A stretch of 14,895 nt of DNA from Clostridium sp. CAG:448. GTDB taxonomy: Bacteria > Bacillota > Clostridia > Oscillospirales > CAG-272. Where the stretch lies: contig FR890518.1 in the NCBI GenBank assembly GCA_000433415.1, forward strand, positions 7,484 through 22,378, in the 5' to 3' direction. This document shows, piece after piece, positions 1-6,532 of this stretch (positions within the stretch are counted from its first letter, which is position 1; the number at the start of each line of letters is the position of its first letter). The translations under genes and the position numbers were made by a program. The notes under the pieces were generated by a model. That model saw nothing but the letters and a program-made list of their open reading frames with translations, ran no database searches and was not told the origin of the DNA.

Positions 1-100
1 CGAGGACGCGGTACTGTTTGACAATTCCGATTGCACGTTTGAGGAGAGCGTTGCACACCTGCTTGCGATCATCGCGGAGAAAACGGGGGTGAAGGGATGA
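1..100 (+). CDS. cmk: Cytidylate kinase, C-terminal fragment (partial)
   Basis: Only the last 32 codons lie in the window (reading frame from base 2, TGA at 98-100). The tail EDAVLFDNSDCTFEESV followed by a short amphipathic helix matches the usual C-terminus of bacterial CMP/dCMP kinases (DAVxxDTSDxTxEEVV). Cytidylate kinase phosphorylates CMP and dCMP with ATP in the cytoplasm. The stop codon overlaps the plsC start as ATGA, so the genes are probably translationally coupled. In Clostridia cmk commonly precedes plsC and ispH-rpsA, which supports the call although the catalytic part is outside the window. Confidence 0.8.
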   Translation, partial: EDAVLFDNSDCTFEESVAHLLAIIAEKTGVKG

Positions 101-717
101 AGAGCGGTCTTTACACCGTCGTTCATTTTCTCTTTGCCTGGTTGGTGCGCCTGTGCTCCCATTTGCGCGTTGTCAACCGCAAAAACGAGCCGAAACGAAG
201 CGAGGGACCCTATATTGTCGTTTGCAATCACCTGACATGGAAGGACCCGATCTGGCTGTGCGCCGCAACACGCTACCAGCAGCCGCATTTTATGGCAAAA
301 AAAGAGCTGTTCCGGCCGCCGCTCGGACCTATGATCCGCGCGCTGGGCGCCTATCCCGTTGACCGGGGCGGCGCTGACGTGGGAGCGATCCGCAAAACAA
401 TTAAGATGCTGGAGGACGGATATTGCATCGGTATGTTCCCGCAGGGGCATCGGAACCCCGGTGTGGATCCGCGGACAACCAAAATCCGCCCCGGTGTTGC
501 GATGATTGCCGCCCATGCCGGAGTGAAAATTCTGCCGGTATACATAAAAACCAAGGATAATCGCCCGCGTGCCTTCCGGAAAAAGGAGATCATCATCGGA
601 AAACCTTTTACGCTGGAGGAGTTGGGATTTGATCCGCATGCGGCAGGGGAATATAACCGCGTTGCGGGATTGGTGTTTGAACGTATTTGCGCGTTGGGAG
701 ACGAAACATGTCCGTAA
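97..717 (+). CDS. plsC: 1-acyl-sn-glycerol-3-phosphate acyltransferase (PlsC/LPLAT family)
   Basis: This 206-residue protein should acylate lysophosphatidic acid to phosphatidic acid at the inner face of the membrane. A hydrophobic N-terminal stretch (about 4-20) fits membrane association. The catalytic HX4D motif is intact (NHLTWKD, His45 and Asp50). Block II-like GAYPVDRGG lies at 85-93. Block III reads FPQGHR (114-119) instead of the usual FPEGTR, so the glycerol-phosphate-binding Glu is Gln and the Thr is His. A proline-rich late block (ILPVYI, 145-150) is present. Length is typical for the family. The start overlaps the cmk stop (ATGA) and a GGGGGTGAAGGG purine stretch precedes it. The 3' end overlaps the next gene by 10 nt. 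Confidence 0.88.
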   Translation: MKSGLYTVVHFLFAWLVRLCSHLRVVNRKNEPKRSEGPYIVVCNHLTWKDPIWLCAATRYQQPHFMAKKELFRPPLGPMIRALGAYPVDRGGADVGAIRKTIKMLEDGYCIGMFPQGHRNPGVDPRTTKIRPGVAMIAAHAGVKILPVYIKTKDNRPRAFRKKEIIIGKPFTLEELGFDPHAAGEYNRVAGLVFERICALGDETCP

Positions 718-2723
718 CCGTTGCCAAGGGCGCCGGATTCTGCTTTGGCGTCAGGCGGGCGACGGAAGCGGTGGAGGCAGCAATTGCGAACCGCGTGCAG
801 GGAGAAGTTATTGTCACATTGGGACGGCTGATACATAACAATGACTATCTTTCGGGACTGGAGGCGACGGGCGTGCGCACGGTGAGCGAGGAGGATATTC
901 CGGAGCTCTGCCGTTTTGCCGACGCGGCGCATCCGGTGCGCCTGTTCGTCCGTGCGCACGGTATGACGGCGGCAATCGAGCGCATGCTGTTGCGCTGCGC
1001 AGAGGAGAATCCCTATTTTCATTTTACGGATTGTACCTGCCCATATGTTTCCAAAATACACCGAATTGTGGTGGAACAGACCAATGCGGATCACCCGCTT
1101 TTCATTCTCGGTAGTGCAAATCACCCGGAAGTACAGGGAATTGTCAGCCGTGCCAAGGGGCAGTTTTGGGTATTTGACAGTGTAAATGCGCTTTCAGCGC
1201 TTTTTGATGTTGAAATCAAGAAACAAACGACGTCAAAAGTGCCAATTGTGGTCGCTCAAACCACGCAAAAATTGGAAGAGTGGACGAAAACAAAAAAATT
1301 TCTCAAAAACCACTATACAAACGCAATTATTTTTGATACAATATGTAGTGTTACGGATTCGCGCCAACGTGAGGCCGCCATTCTTTCGCAAGCAAGTGAT
1401 TTCATGATTGTCATCGGCGGGAGGGATAGTTCCAATTCTGCCAAACTGTACTCTGTATGTCAGTCGTATTGCGCCGATACTGTGTGGATAGAAAATGCTG
1501 CCCAACTGAGGATCCCGGTTCCGTTTGCCCACCAGCGAGTGGGGATCACAGCCGGTGCATCGACGCCGCGTTGTATTATAGAGGAGGTTAAAGAAACCAT
1601 GAGCGAAATTATGGAAAACGACAACTTTGAAGCGATGCTCGAAAAGTCACTCAAAACTTTAAATACAGGAGATACAGTCACCGGTTATGTAACCGCGATC
1701 AGTGCTGGCGAAATCCAGCTTGATCTTGGCGCAAAGGTCACGGGTAGAATTGAATTCGACCAGATTACCGATGACCCTTCTGCGAAGCTGAGCGATATGT
1801 TCAAGATCGGTGACCCTGTCGAGGCATTTGTCATTCGCGTCAGTGATCTTGACGGCATGGCAACCCTGTCCAAGAAGCGTGTGGACTCGGACAAGAACTG
1901 GAAAAACGTTGAGGCTGCAAAGGAAAGCGGCGAGGTCCTGGAAGGCAGAGTCGTGGAAGCGGTCAAGAGCGGTGTGATCGTCAGTGTCGGCGGCGTTCGT
2001 GTATTTGTACACGAATCCCAGACCGGTGCACCGAAGGACACCGATCTGCACACTCTTGTCGGTAAGACGGTTCGCCTGAAGATCACCGACATCCGTGACG
2101 GCAAGAAAGCAAGAGGATCCGTTCGTCAGGTTCTGCGCGATGAGCGCCGTGCCCTGGAGGACGCATTCTGGGCAAACATTGAAGAAGGAAAGTACTACAC
2201 CGGCGTTGTCAAGAGCATGACCAGTTACGGTGCTTTCGTAGACCTCGGCGGTGTCGACGGCATGGTTCATGCAAGCGAGCTGTCCTGGAAGCACATCAAG
2301 TCTCCTGCGGAGATTCTCTCCATCGGCGACGAGATCACGGTGTTTGTCAAGAGCTTTGATAAGGAAAAGAAGCGCATTTCCCTTGGTTACAAGACCGAGG
2401 AGACCAATCCGTGGTATATCTTCACGCATACATATGCAGTCGGCGATGTTGCGCCCGTCAAGATTGTCAGCATGATGCCCTTTGGTGCATTTGCTGAGAT
2501 CATCGAGGGTGTGGACGGTTTGATTCATATTTCCGAGATCGCGGATCACCGGATTGCAAAGCCGGCTGACGTTCTGGAAATCGGACAGGTTGTTGATGCA
2601 AAGATTCTGGATATCGATTCCGAAAAACAGAAGGTTGCTCTTTCCATCCGTGCACTTTTGGAAGATGCAAAGGCACAGGAAGAGGCTGCTGAAGCGGAAG
2701 CTGCAGACGAGTCTGCCGAATAA
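708..2723 (+). CDS. ispH-rpsA: Bifunctional IspH (HMBPP reductase) – ribosomal protein S1 fusion
   Basis: Residues 1-297 are 4-hydroxy-3-methylbut-2-enyl diphosphate reductase, the last enzyme of the MEP isoprenoid pathway. The [4Fe-4S] cysteines are Cys12 (GFCFGVRRA), Cys111 (TCPYV) and Cys213 (TICSVT). Substrate contacts expected for the family are visible: His43, His84, His139 with Glu141 (NHPEV), SSN at 241-243, and Ser285 (GAST). Residues from about 319 to 648 hold four S1 RNA-binding repeats (319-389, 406-475, 492-562, 577-648). The last two are the best conserved (TSYGAFVDLGGVDGMVH and MPFGAFAEIIEGVDGLIH). An acidic Glu/Ala tail follows. I chose ATG 708 over TTG 687 because GGGAG lies 7 nt upstream. 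This fusion is well known in Clostridia. An internal start is annotated separately. Confidence 0.95.
   Translation: MSVTVAKGAGFCFGVRRATEAVEAAIANRVQGEVIVTLGRLIHNNDYLSGLEATGVRTVSEEDIPELCRFADAAHPVRLFVRAHGMTAAIERMLLRCAEENPYFHFTDCTCPYVSKIHRIVVEQTNADHPLFILGSANHPEVQGIVSRAKGQFWVFDSVNALSALFDVEIKKQTTSKVPIVVAQTTQKLEEWTKTKKFLKNHYTNAIIFDTICSVTDSRQREAAILSQASDFMIVIGGRDSSNSAKLYSVCQSYCADTVWIENAAQLRIPVPFAHQRVGITAGASTPRCIIEEVKETMSEIMENDNFEAMLEKSLKTLNTGDTVTGYVTAISAGEIQLDLGAKVTGRIEFDQITDDPSAKLSDMFKIGDPVEAFVIRVSDLDGMATLSKKRVDSDKNWKNVEAAKESGEVLEGRVVEAVKSGVIVSVGGVRVFVHESQTGAPKDTDLHTLVGKTVRLKITDIRDGKKARGSVRQVLRDERRALEDAFWANIEEGKYYTGVVKSMTSYGAFVDLGGVDGMVHASELSWKHIKSPAEILSIGDEITVFVKSFDKEKKRISLGYKTEETNPWYIFTHTYAVGDVAPVKIVSMMPFGAFAEIIEGVDGLIHISEIADHRIAKPADVLEIGQVVDAKILDIDSEKQKVALSIRALLEDAKAQEEAAEAEAADESAE
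1582..1601 (+). promoter_or_regulatory. Internal Shine-Dalgarno and ATG at the IspH/S1 junction
   Basis: AGGAGG (1582-1587) lies 11 nt upstream of an in-frame ATG (1599-1601) that encodes Met298 of the fusion. That Met sits just after the normal end of IspH (IIEEVKE) and just before the first S1 repeat. Initiation here would give a free 374-residue S1-like protein. The match to the anti-SD is perfect, but part of it also encodes the Glu-Glu-Val of IspH, so it may be coincidental. Confidence 0.5.
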
Positions 2724-2781
2724 TCTGATCTGATGCCTACCGGTTTTGACGGTACGTGGATGCACGTCGCCTGATTTCCGG

Positions 2782-2796
2782 GTGCGAATTTCGCAC
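2782..2796. repeat. Short perfect hairpin GTGCGA-ATT-TCGCAC
   Basis: A 6-bp GC-rich stem with a 3-nt loop lies 58 nt after the ispH-rpsA stop and is followed by GGCATTTTC. It may contribute to 3'-end formation, but the T-tract is weak. Confidence 0.3.
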
Positions 2797-2821
2797 GGCA
2801 TTTTCATTCAATCAAAAAGCG

Positions 2822-2864
2822 GGCTGGCACTGTCGGACATGAAAGGCAGTGACAGCCTGTTTGT
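2822..2864 (+). terminator. Probable intrinsic terminator or processing hairpin of the cmk-plsC-ispH-rpsA operon
   Basis: The arms GGCTGGCACTGTC (2822-2834) and GGCAGTGACAGCC (2845-2857) form a 13-bp stem with one G·A mismatch and one G·U pair around a 10-nt loop. TGTTTGTG follows. The A5 tract before the left arm gives a T5 tail on the opposite strand, so it could also stop minus-strand transcription. The U-tract on the plus strand is weak, and some readthrough into the next gene is plausible. Confidence 0.55.
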
Positions 2865-2897
2865 GATAGGCAAAAACAACGGAGGGGGAAAGATTGT

Positions 2898-3698
2898 ATG
2901 GGGGAATGGATACGGGCAACGACACTGCCGATGGAGCCGCCGATAGCTTACGGTGCCTTTCATATTGCCTTCTTTCTGTGTGGACTGCTCGTCGTTGTCC
3001 CGACGGCGATTTTCCTTTCCTGCCGGGTTCGCGAGAGGCAGGGGGACCGGATTTTGTTTGCAGTGGGGATTTTTTTGGCACTGAGTGAAGTGTATAAGCA
3101 GTTCTTTTATACTTTTTACTACGGGAACGGCAGTTATCAGTGGCACATGTTTCCGTTTCAACTGTGCAGTACGCCGATGTATCTTTGCCTGTTGCTGCCG
3201 TTTGTGCGTAAAAACAAAATCCGGAGGAGTATCAACGGATTTCTTGCCTCCTTCGGACTGATGGGCGGTTTTGTGTCCTACCTGTCCCCGGAAAGTATGT
3301 GCCGTAATACATGGAACATGACCCTGCATTCTTTTCTTTGGCATATGCTGCTGATTTTTATCGGACTTTACGCGGGATTTCGGATGGTGCGCACAAGAGA
3401 ATTGACTTTGCGCGGATACGTACCGGTTGCGGGTGTGTATTGCGGGTTGGGAGTGATCGCATTCGGAATCAATTGTCTGTCATATGATGCGGTCGGATTT
3501 GACGGTACTCTGACCAATATGTTTTATGTCGGACCGCATAACTCCCCGTTGATTATTTGCCGTGATATCTGTGCACGTGCCGGTTGGGGAGTCAATACCG
3601 TTGTCTATATGCTCTCGCTGATCACTTGCGCATTCCTGTTTTATTTGGCATTTTTTCTGCTTTCGTGTGTTCTGAAAAAGCGGGCGTGTGAGGCTTGA
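2898..3698 (+). CDS. YwaF/TMEM164-like integral membrane protein
   Basis: This 266-residue protein has about seven hydrophobic segments (roughly 18-40, 50-68, 85-103, 113-130, 143-163, 174-195, 236-258). The motif WHMFPFQLCSTPMYL (82-96) and the later NMFYVGPHNSP (207-217) resemble the bacterial YwaF family, which shares a domain with eukaryotic TMEM164. Human TMEM164 has been reported to act as a cysteine-dependent phospholipid acyltransferase; Cys90 here sits in the matching FQLC position and several His residues (83, 145, 149, 214) are membrane-proximal. Whether the bacterial protein has that activity is inference. GGAGGGGG (2881-2888) lies 9 nt upstream of the ATG. No promoter is obvious; it may be read through from the upstream operon. 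A strong terminator follows. Confidence 0.7.
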   Translation: MGEWIRATTLPMEPPIAYGAFHIAFFLCGLLVVVPTAIFLSCRVRERQGDRILFAVGIFLALSEVYKQFFYTFYYGNGSYQWHMFPFQLCSTPMYLCLLLPFVRKNKIRRSINGFLASFGLMGGFVSYLSPESMCRNTWNMTLHSFLWHMLLIFIGLYAGFRMVRTRELTLRGYVPVAGVYCGLGVIAFGINCLSYDAVGFDGTLTNMFYVGPHNSPLIICRDICARAGWGVNTVVYMLSLITCAFLFYLAFFLLSCVLKKRACEA

Positions 3699-3727
3699 GG
3701 GCAATGACAAGGAGTCATGCAACAGAG

Positions 3728-3761
3728 AAGACCGCTACGGGGGAATCCATAGCGGTCTTTT
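3728..3761 (+). terminator. Intrinsic terminator after the YwaF-like gene
   Basis: AAGACCGCTA (3728-3737) and TAGCGGTCTT (3750-3759) form a perfect 10-bp stem around a 12-nt loop, with a short T run at 3757-3761. It lies between convergent genes and may also serve the metI end on the minus strand, where the tail is poorer (TCTTCTCTG). Confidence 0.8.
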
Positions 3762-3769
3762 GCTGCCCT

Positions 3770-4468
3770 TTATTTTTGCCTTTTGTCGCACTTGACGGCA
3801 ATTTTGGTTCCGACAAACTGAAACAGTTGTACCAACAGAATCAAAATTACAACGGCAAACAGCATTACCAAATATTTGTAACGGTAATAGCCGTAATTGA
3901 TTGCGATTTTTCCCAGTCCGCCACCGCCGACGATACCGCTCATGGCGGTGTATCCGAGAATGGTCGTGATAGCGATGGTGAAGTTGGATACCAGTGAGGG
4001 GAAGCACTCCGGCAGCATGACCTTGACAATGATTTGCAATGGGGAGGCTCCCATGCTTTGCGCCGCTTCAATGATGTTGGGATTCAACTCACGCAGACTT
4101 CCCTCGACCAGGCGCGCCACAAAGGGAAATGCGGCGATCACAAGCGGAACGACGGAAGCGGTGGTCCCTACAATGGTCCCTACAATCAGACGGGTCAGCG
4201 GGAAAACAAGGATCATCAGAATCAGGAAGGGAACCGAGCGCAGAATGTTGATCAGCAGGTTCAGAAAGGAAAGAAGCCAGCGCGGCAGGGGCAATACGCC
4301 GCCTTTTTCACCGACGACCAGGAGCACGCCGAGCGGCAGACCGATCAGAACGGCAAAAAATGTGGAGAGCACTGTGACGTAAACCGTTTCCCAAAGTGCC
4401 ATCGGCATTTCATGCAGAAGAATGTCCAGCGCTTCCTTCAGCGTTTCCTCGGAAAACCAATCAGTCAT
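3770..4468 (-). CDS. metI: Methionine ABC transporter permease MetI
   Basis: This 232-residue inner-membrane permease has about five transmembrane segments (30-52, 64-90, 95-118, 160-185, 198-220). The cytoplasmic EAA loop that docks on the ATPase is visible at 134-154 (EAAQSMGASPLQ...LPE). The length and GYTAMSGIVGGGGLG (172-186) are typical of MetI for methionine import. The start ATG (4466-4468) overlaps the metN stop by 8 nt (ATGACTGA), indicating translational coupling. It is the last gene of the metQ-metN-metI operon. Nothing in it appears degenerate. Confidence 0.93.
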   Translation of the reverse strand: MTDWFSEETLKEALDILLHEMPMALWETVYVTVLSTFFAVLIGLPLGVLLVVGEKGGVLPLPRWLLSFLNLLINILRSVPFLILMILVFPLTRLIVGTIVGTTASVVPLVIAAFPFVARLVEGSLRELNPNIIEAAQSMGASPLQIIVKVMLPECFPSLVSNFTIAITTILGYTAMSGIVGGGGLGKIAINYGYYRYKYLVMLFAVVILILLVQLFQFVGTKIAVKCDKRQK

Positions 4469-5471
4469 TTCGGATCACCTCCTCAGTGGTTATGGCAGGA
4501 TTGCCGTGCAGATAAGTCAGTGCCCGATGAACGGTGTTGTCGTCATCCGCAAGACCGATCAGCATATTGCCGTATACCTTATCTCCGATACAGCGGGTGG
4601 AAGAGGACAGAATATTGGCGGCAATGCGCTCGTCAATTGCCATCTGTGTAATGACGGGCGACCCGGTTGCGAGAACGCCGTTGAACACTACGCGGAAAAT
4701 GCGTTCTCCTTCGATGACCGGTAACACTTCTTTGTCGGTTCCCGGGAAGACCAGACGTTTGGCGGCATCCGAGGACGGATGTGAGAACACCGCAGCCACC
4801 TCTCCTTCTTCCGCGACCGTTCCGTTGTCCAGAATGGCAACGCGGTTGCAGATTTCTTCCACAACGCTCATCTGATGTGTGATGATAATCACGGTGATGC
4901 CAAGGCGACGGTTGATATCACGGATCAATTCCAGAATTGCGTGTGTGGTTTTGGGGTCCAATGCACTGGTTGCCTCATCGCAGAGCAGAACGCGCGGATT
5001 GGTCGCAAGGGCACGTGCGATGGCAATGCGCTGCTGCTGTCCGCCGGAGAGCGTTGCGGGATATGCCTTTTCCTTGTCGGGCAATCCGACAATTTCCAGA
5101 AGCTCGCGTGCCCTCGCTTTTGCCTCTTCGCCGCGGATACCTGCAAGCGAAAGCGGAAAACAGATGTTTTCCAGGCAGTTGCGTTGCATCAAAAGATTGA
5201 ATCCCTGGAAAATCATGGTGATATTCCGGCGCGAATTGCGCAGTTCGCGCGGGGAAAGATCGTTCATGACCACACCGTCGATAACGACCTGACCCTGTGT
5301 CGGGCGCTCCAAAAGGTTGATGCAACGGACGAGCGTGCTTTTCCCGGCACCGCTCATTCCGATAATTCCGTAAATATCCCCGTCGTTGACACTCAGATTG
5401 ATGTCCTTGAGCGCCTCCACCGCATTCTGGGTTCCCTCAAATGTCTTATAGAGGTGTTTGATTTCAATCAT
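4461..5471 (-). CDS. metN: Methionine ABC transporter ATP-binding protein MetN
   Basis: This 336-residue ATPase powers methionine import with MetI. Visible motifs are Walker A GMSGAGKST (38-46), Q-loop Gln89 (IFQGF), ABC signature LSGGQQQR (141-148), Walker B VLLCDE with Glu166, and the H-loop His199 (THQM). Residues from about 255 to 336 form the C-terminal NIL domain that in MetN binds methionine and mediates trans-inhibition. I chose ATG 5471 (MIEIKHLY) rather than the upstream ATG at 5489 because GGGAG lies 6 nt before it. It overlaps metI by 8 nt. A 73-nt gap with a hairpin separates it from metQ. Confidence 0.95.
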   Translation of the reverse strand: MIEIKHLYKTFEGTQNAVEALKDINLSVNDGDIYGIIGMSGAGKSTLVRCINLLERPTQGQVVIDGVVMNDLSPRELRNSRRNITMIFQGFNLLMQRNCLENICFPLSLAGIRGEEAKARARELLEIVGLPDKEKAYPATLSGGQQQRIAIARALATNPRVLLCDEATSALDPKTTHAILELIRDINRRLGITVIIITHQMSVVEEICNRVAILDNGTVAEEGEVAAVFSHPSSDAAKRLVFPGTDKEVLPVIEGERIFRVVFNGVLATGSPVITQMAIDERIAANILSSSTRCIGDKVYGNMLIGLADDDNTVHRALTYLHGNPAITTEEVIRND

Positions 5472-5498
5472 GTTTTTCTCCCGTAACACAAAGCGGGA

Positions 5499-5519
5499 GC
5501 TGTTGTTTTATGCAACAGC
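5499..5519 (-). repeat. Hairpin between metQ and metN
   Basis: GCTGTTG (5499-5505) and CAACAGC (5513-5519) form a perfect 7-bp stem around a 7-nt loop in the metQ-metN intergenic mRNA. No T run follows on the minus strand, so it is more likely an mRNA-processing or stability element than a full terminator. Such an element could raise binding-protein expression over the ATPase. Confidence 0.4.
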
Positions 5520-5544
5520 CCACGCGCTTCGCGATTTGTATCTC

Positions 5545-6408
5545 TTATTTTTTCAGTGCATCCAGGGATGTCTGCTTACCGCCATACAGTCCCATCGGCT
5601 CGACATGAACAGCGAGAACCGAAACAATGTGGGTTCCTTTGTTCTGATTGAAGTCGTCCAGATACGGTTTGTGCTGGAAGTAATTTGCATCCACTTCGCC
5701 GCTCTCTACCACTTCGTTGGGAACTACATAATCGGTATATTCCACGATCTTCAGGGTGATGTCCTTTTTCTTGAGAATCTCCGCTGCGACCTTGAGAATT
5801 TCTGCATGCGGGGTGGGGGATGCGGCAACGGAAACGGTCGTTCCTTTCAGTGCTTCGTAATCCACGGAAGAATCAAAGCCGTCGCCGGGGTTGTCCACAA
5901 CGCTGATCACACCGCCGTCGTAGTTGCTCTTGATATAATCGGCAACCTTCTGGGAGGAAAGTGCGGCAACCAGTGCTTTGATCTTATCGCTGCCCTCGTT
6001 ACCGGATTTGACCGCAAGAATGTTTGCATAAGCGGAGGAGGAACCCTCGATCAGCAGGGAATCCTTGGTGGGGTTCAGCTTTGCGGAAATCGCGTAGTTG
6101 GAGTTGATGACCGCATAATCCACATCTTTCAGTGCGTTGGGAAGCTGTGCGGCTTCTATTTCGCGGAAGGTGATGTTGTAAGGATTTTCCGTAATGTCAC
6201 GGACCGTAGCGGTGATGCCGGCGCCCTCTTTGAGTTTGATATATCCCTTGTCCTGCAACAGCAGCAATGCGCGTGCCTCGTTGGTCGTATCATTCGGGAC
6301 GGCAATGACAATCCCTTTCTGACCGCATGAAGCAAACAGCGCTCCGGTCGCGCCGATTGCCAGCAGAAGGGCAAGCACAAATGTCGAAATACGTAAACTT
6401 TTTTTCAT
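5545..6408 (-). CDS. metQ: Circularly permuted MetQ/NlpA-family methionine-binding lipoprotein
   Basis: This 287-residue lipoprotein is the binding component of the MetNI importer. A signal peptide (1-27) ends in LFASC, giving Cys28 as the lipidation site; Phe at -3 is less common. After only GQK, the sequence enters what is normally the second half of MetQ: GIVIAVPND (32-40), NEARALLLLQ (43-52), EAAQLPNAL (85-93), AVINSNYA (99-106). A linker (about 170-190) then leads into the normal first half: SPTPHAEIL (197-205), DYVVPN (226-231), YFQHKPYL (243-250), EPMGLY (270-275), ending SLDALKK (281-287). In canonical MetQ, SLDxL-xxG runs directly into xVAVPND, so both ends fall at one canonical site. 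All expected segments occur once. ATG 6408 has AGGAG about 8 nt upstream; an upstream in-frame start at 6456 lies over the promoter and is rejected. Confidence 0.93.
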   Translation of the reverse strand: MKKSLRISTFVLALLLAIGATGALFASCGQKGIVIAVPNDTTNEARALLLLQDKGYIKLKEGAGITATVRDITENPYNITFREIEAAQLPNALKDVDYAVINSNYAISAKLNPTKDSLLIEGSSSAYANILAVKSGNEGSDKIKALVAALSSQKVADYIKSNYDGGVISVVDNPGDGFDSSVDYEALKGTTVSVAASPTPHAEILKVAAEILKKKDITLKIVEYTDYVVPNEVVESGEVDANYFQHKPYLDDFNQNKGTHIVSVLAVHVEPMGLYGGKQTSLDALKK

Positions 6409-6447
6409 GGTGTGACTCCTTTGTGGTGTGTTTTCGTTACAAGCCAT

Positions 6448-6476
6448 ATTATACACGCGGGAGCGCCGTTTGTCAA
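6448..6476 (-). promoter_or_regulatory. Consensus sigma-A promoter of metQ
   Basis: On the minus strand TTGACA (6471-6476) and TATAAT (6448-6453) are separated by exactly 17 nt, a perfect consensus. Transcription should start near 6441, leaving a leader of only about 33 nt before the ATG. That leader is too short for a SAM or T-box riboswitch. Confidence 0.85.
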
Positions 6477-6499
6477 ATACGGGAAAGATATACGGAAAT

Positions 6500-6532
6500 A
6501 TAGGCGCATTCTATACCTGATAGTGGTGCTAT
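6500..6532. promoter_or_regulatory. Candidate LysR operator: ATAG/CTAT half-site array
   Basis: Reading the plus strand, ATAG (6500-6503), CTAT (6511-6514), ATAG (6520-6523) and CTAT (6529-6532) alternate with 7-, 5- and 5-nt spacers. This makes overlapping dyads, including T-N11-A forms typical of LysR-type regulators. The array lies about 60-90 bp upstream of the predicted metQ start and overlaps the lysR stop codon. Assignment to the adjacent LysR is inference. Confidence 0.5.

Noticed and set aside
687..707. Upstream TTG start of the ispH-rpsA frame
   Set aside because: ATG 708 has GGGAG at proper spacing and aligns with the usual IspH N-terminus (SVTVAKGAGFCFG).
1659..2807. 382-codon open frame opposite the S1 repeats
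   Set aside because: It is a shadow of the strongly coding plus strand; its translation has no domain-like pattern and no ribosome binding site.
6409..6447. SAM or T-box riboswitch upstream of metQ
   Set aside because: Only about 33 nt separate the predicted start site from the ATG, and no conserved riboswitch motif is present there or in the lysR-metQ spacer.
6409..6456. N-terminal extension of metQ starting at 6456
   Set aside because: It begins at the -10 box, upstream of or at the predicted transcription start, and would put 16 residues before a perfect lipoprotein signal peptide.
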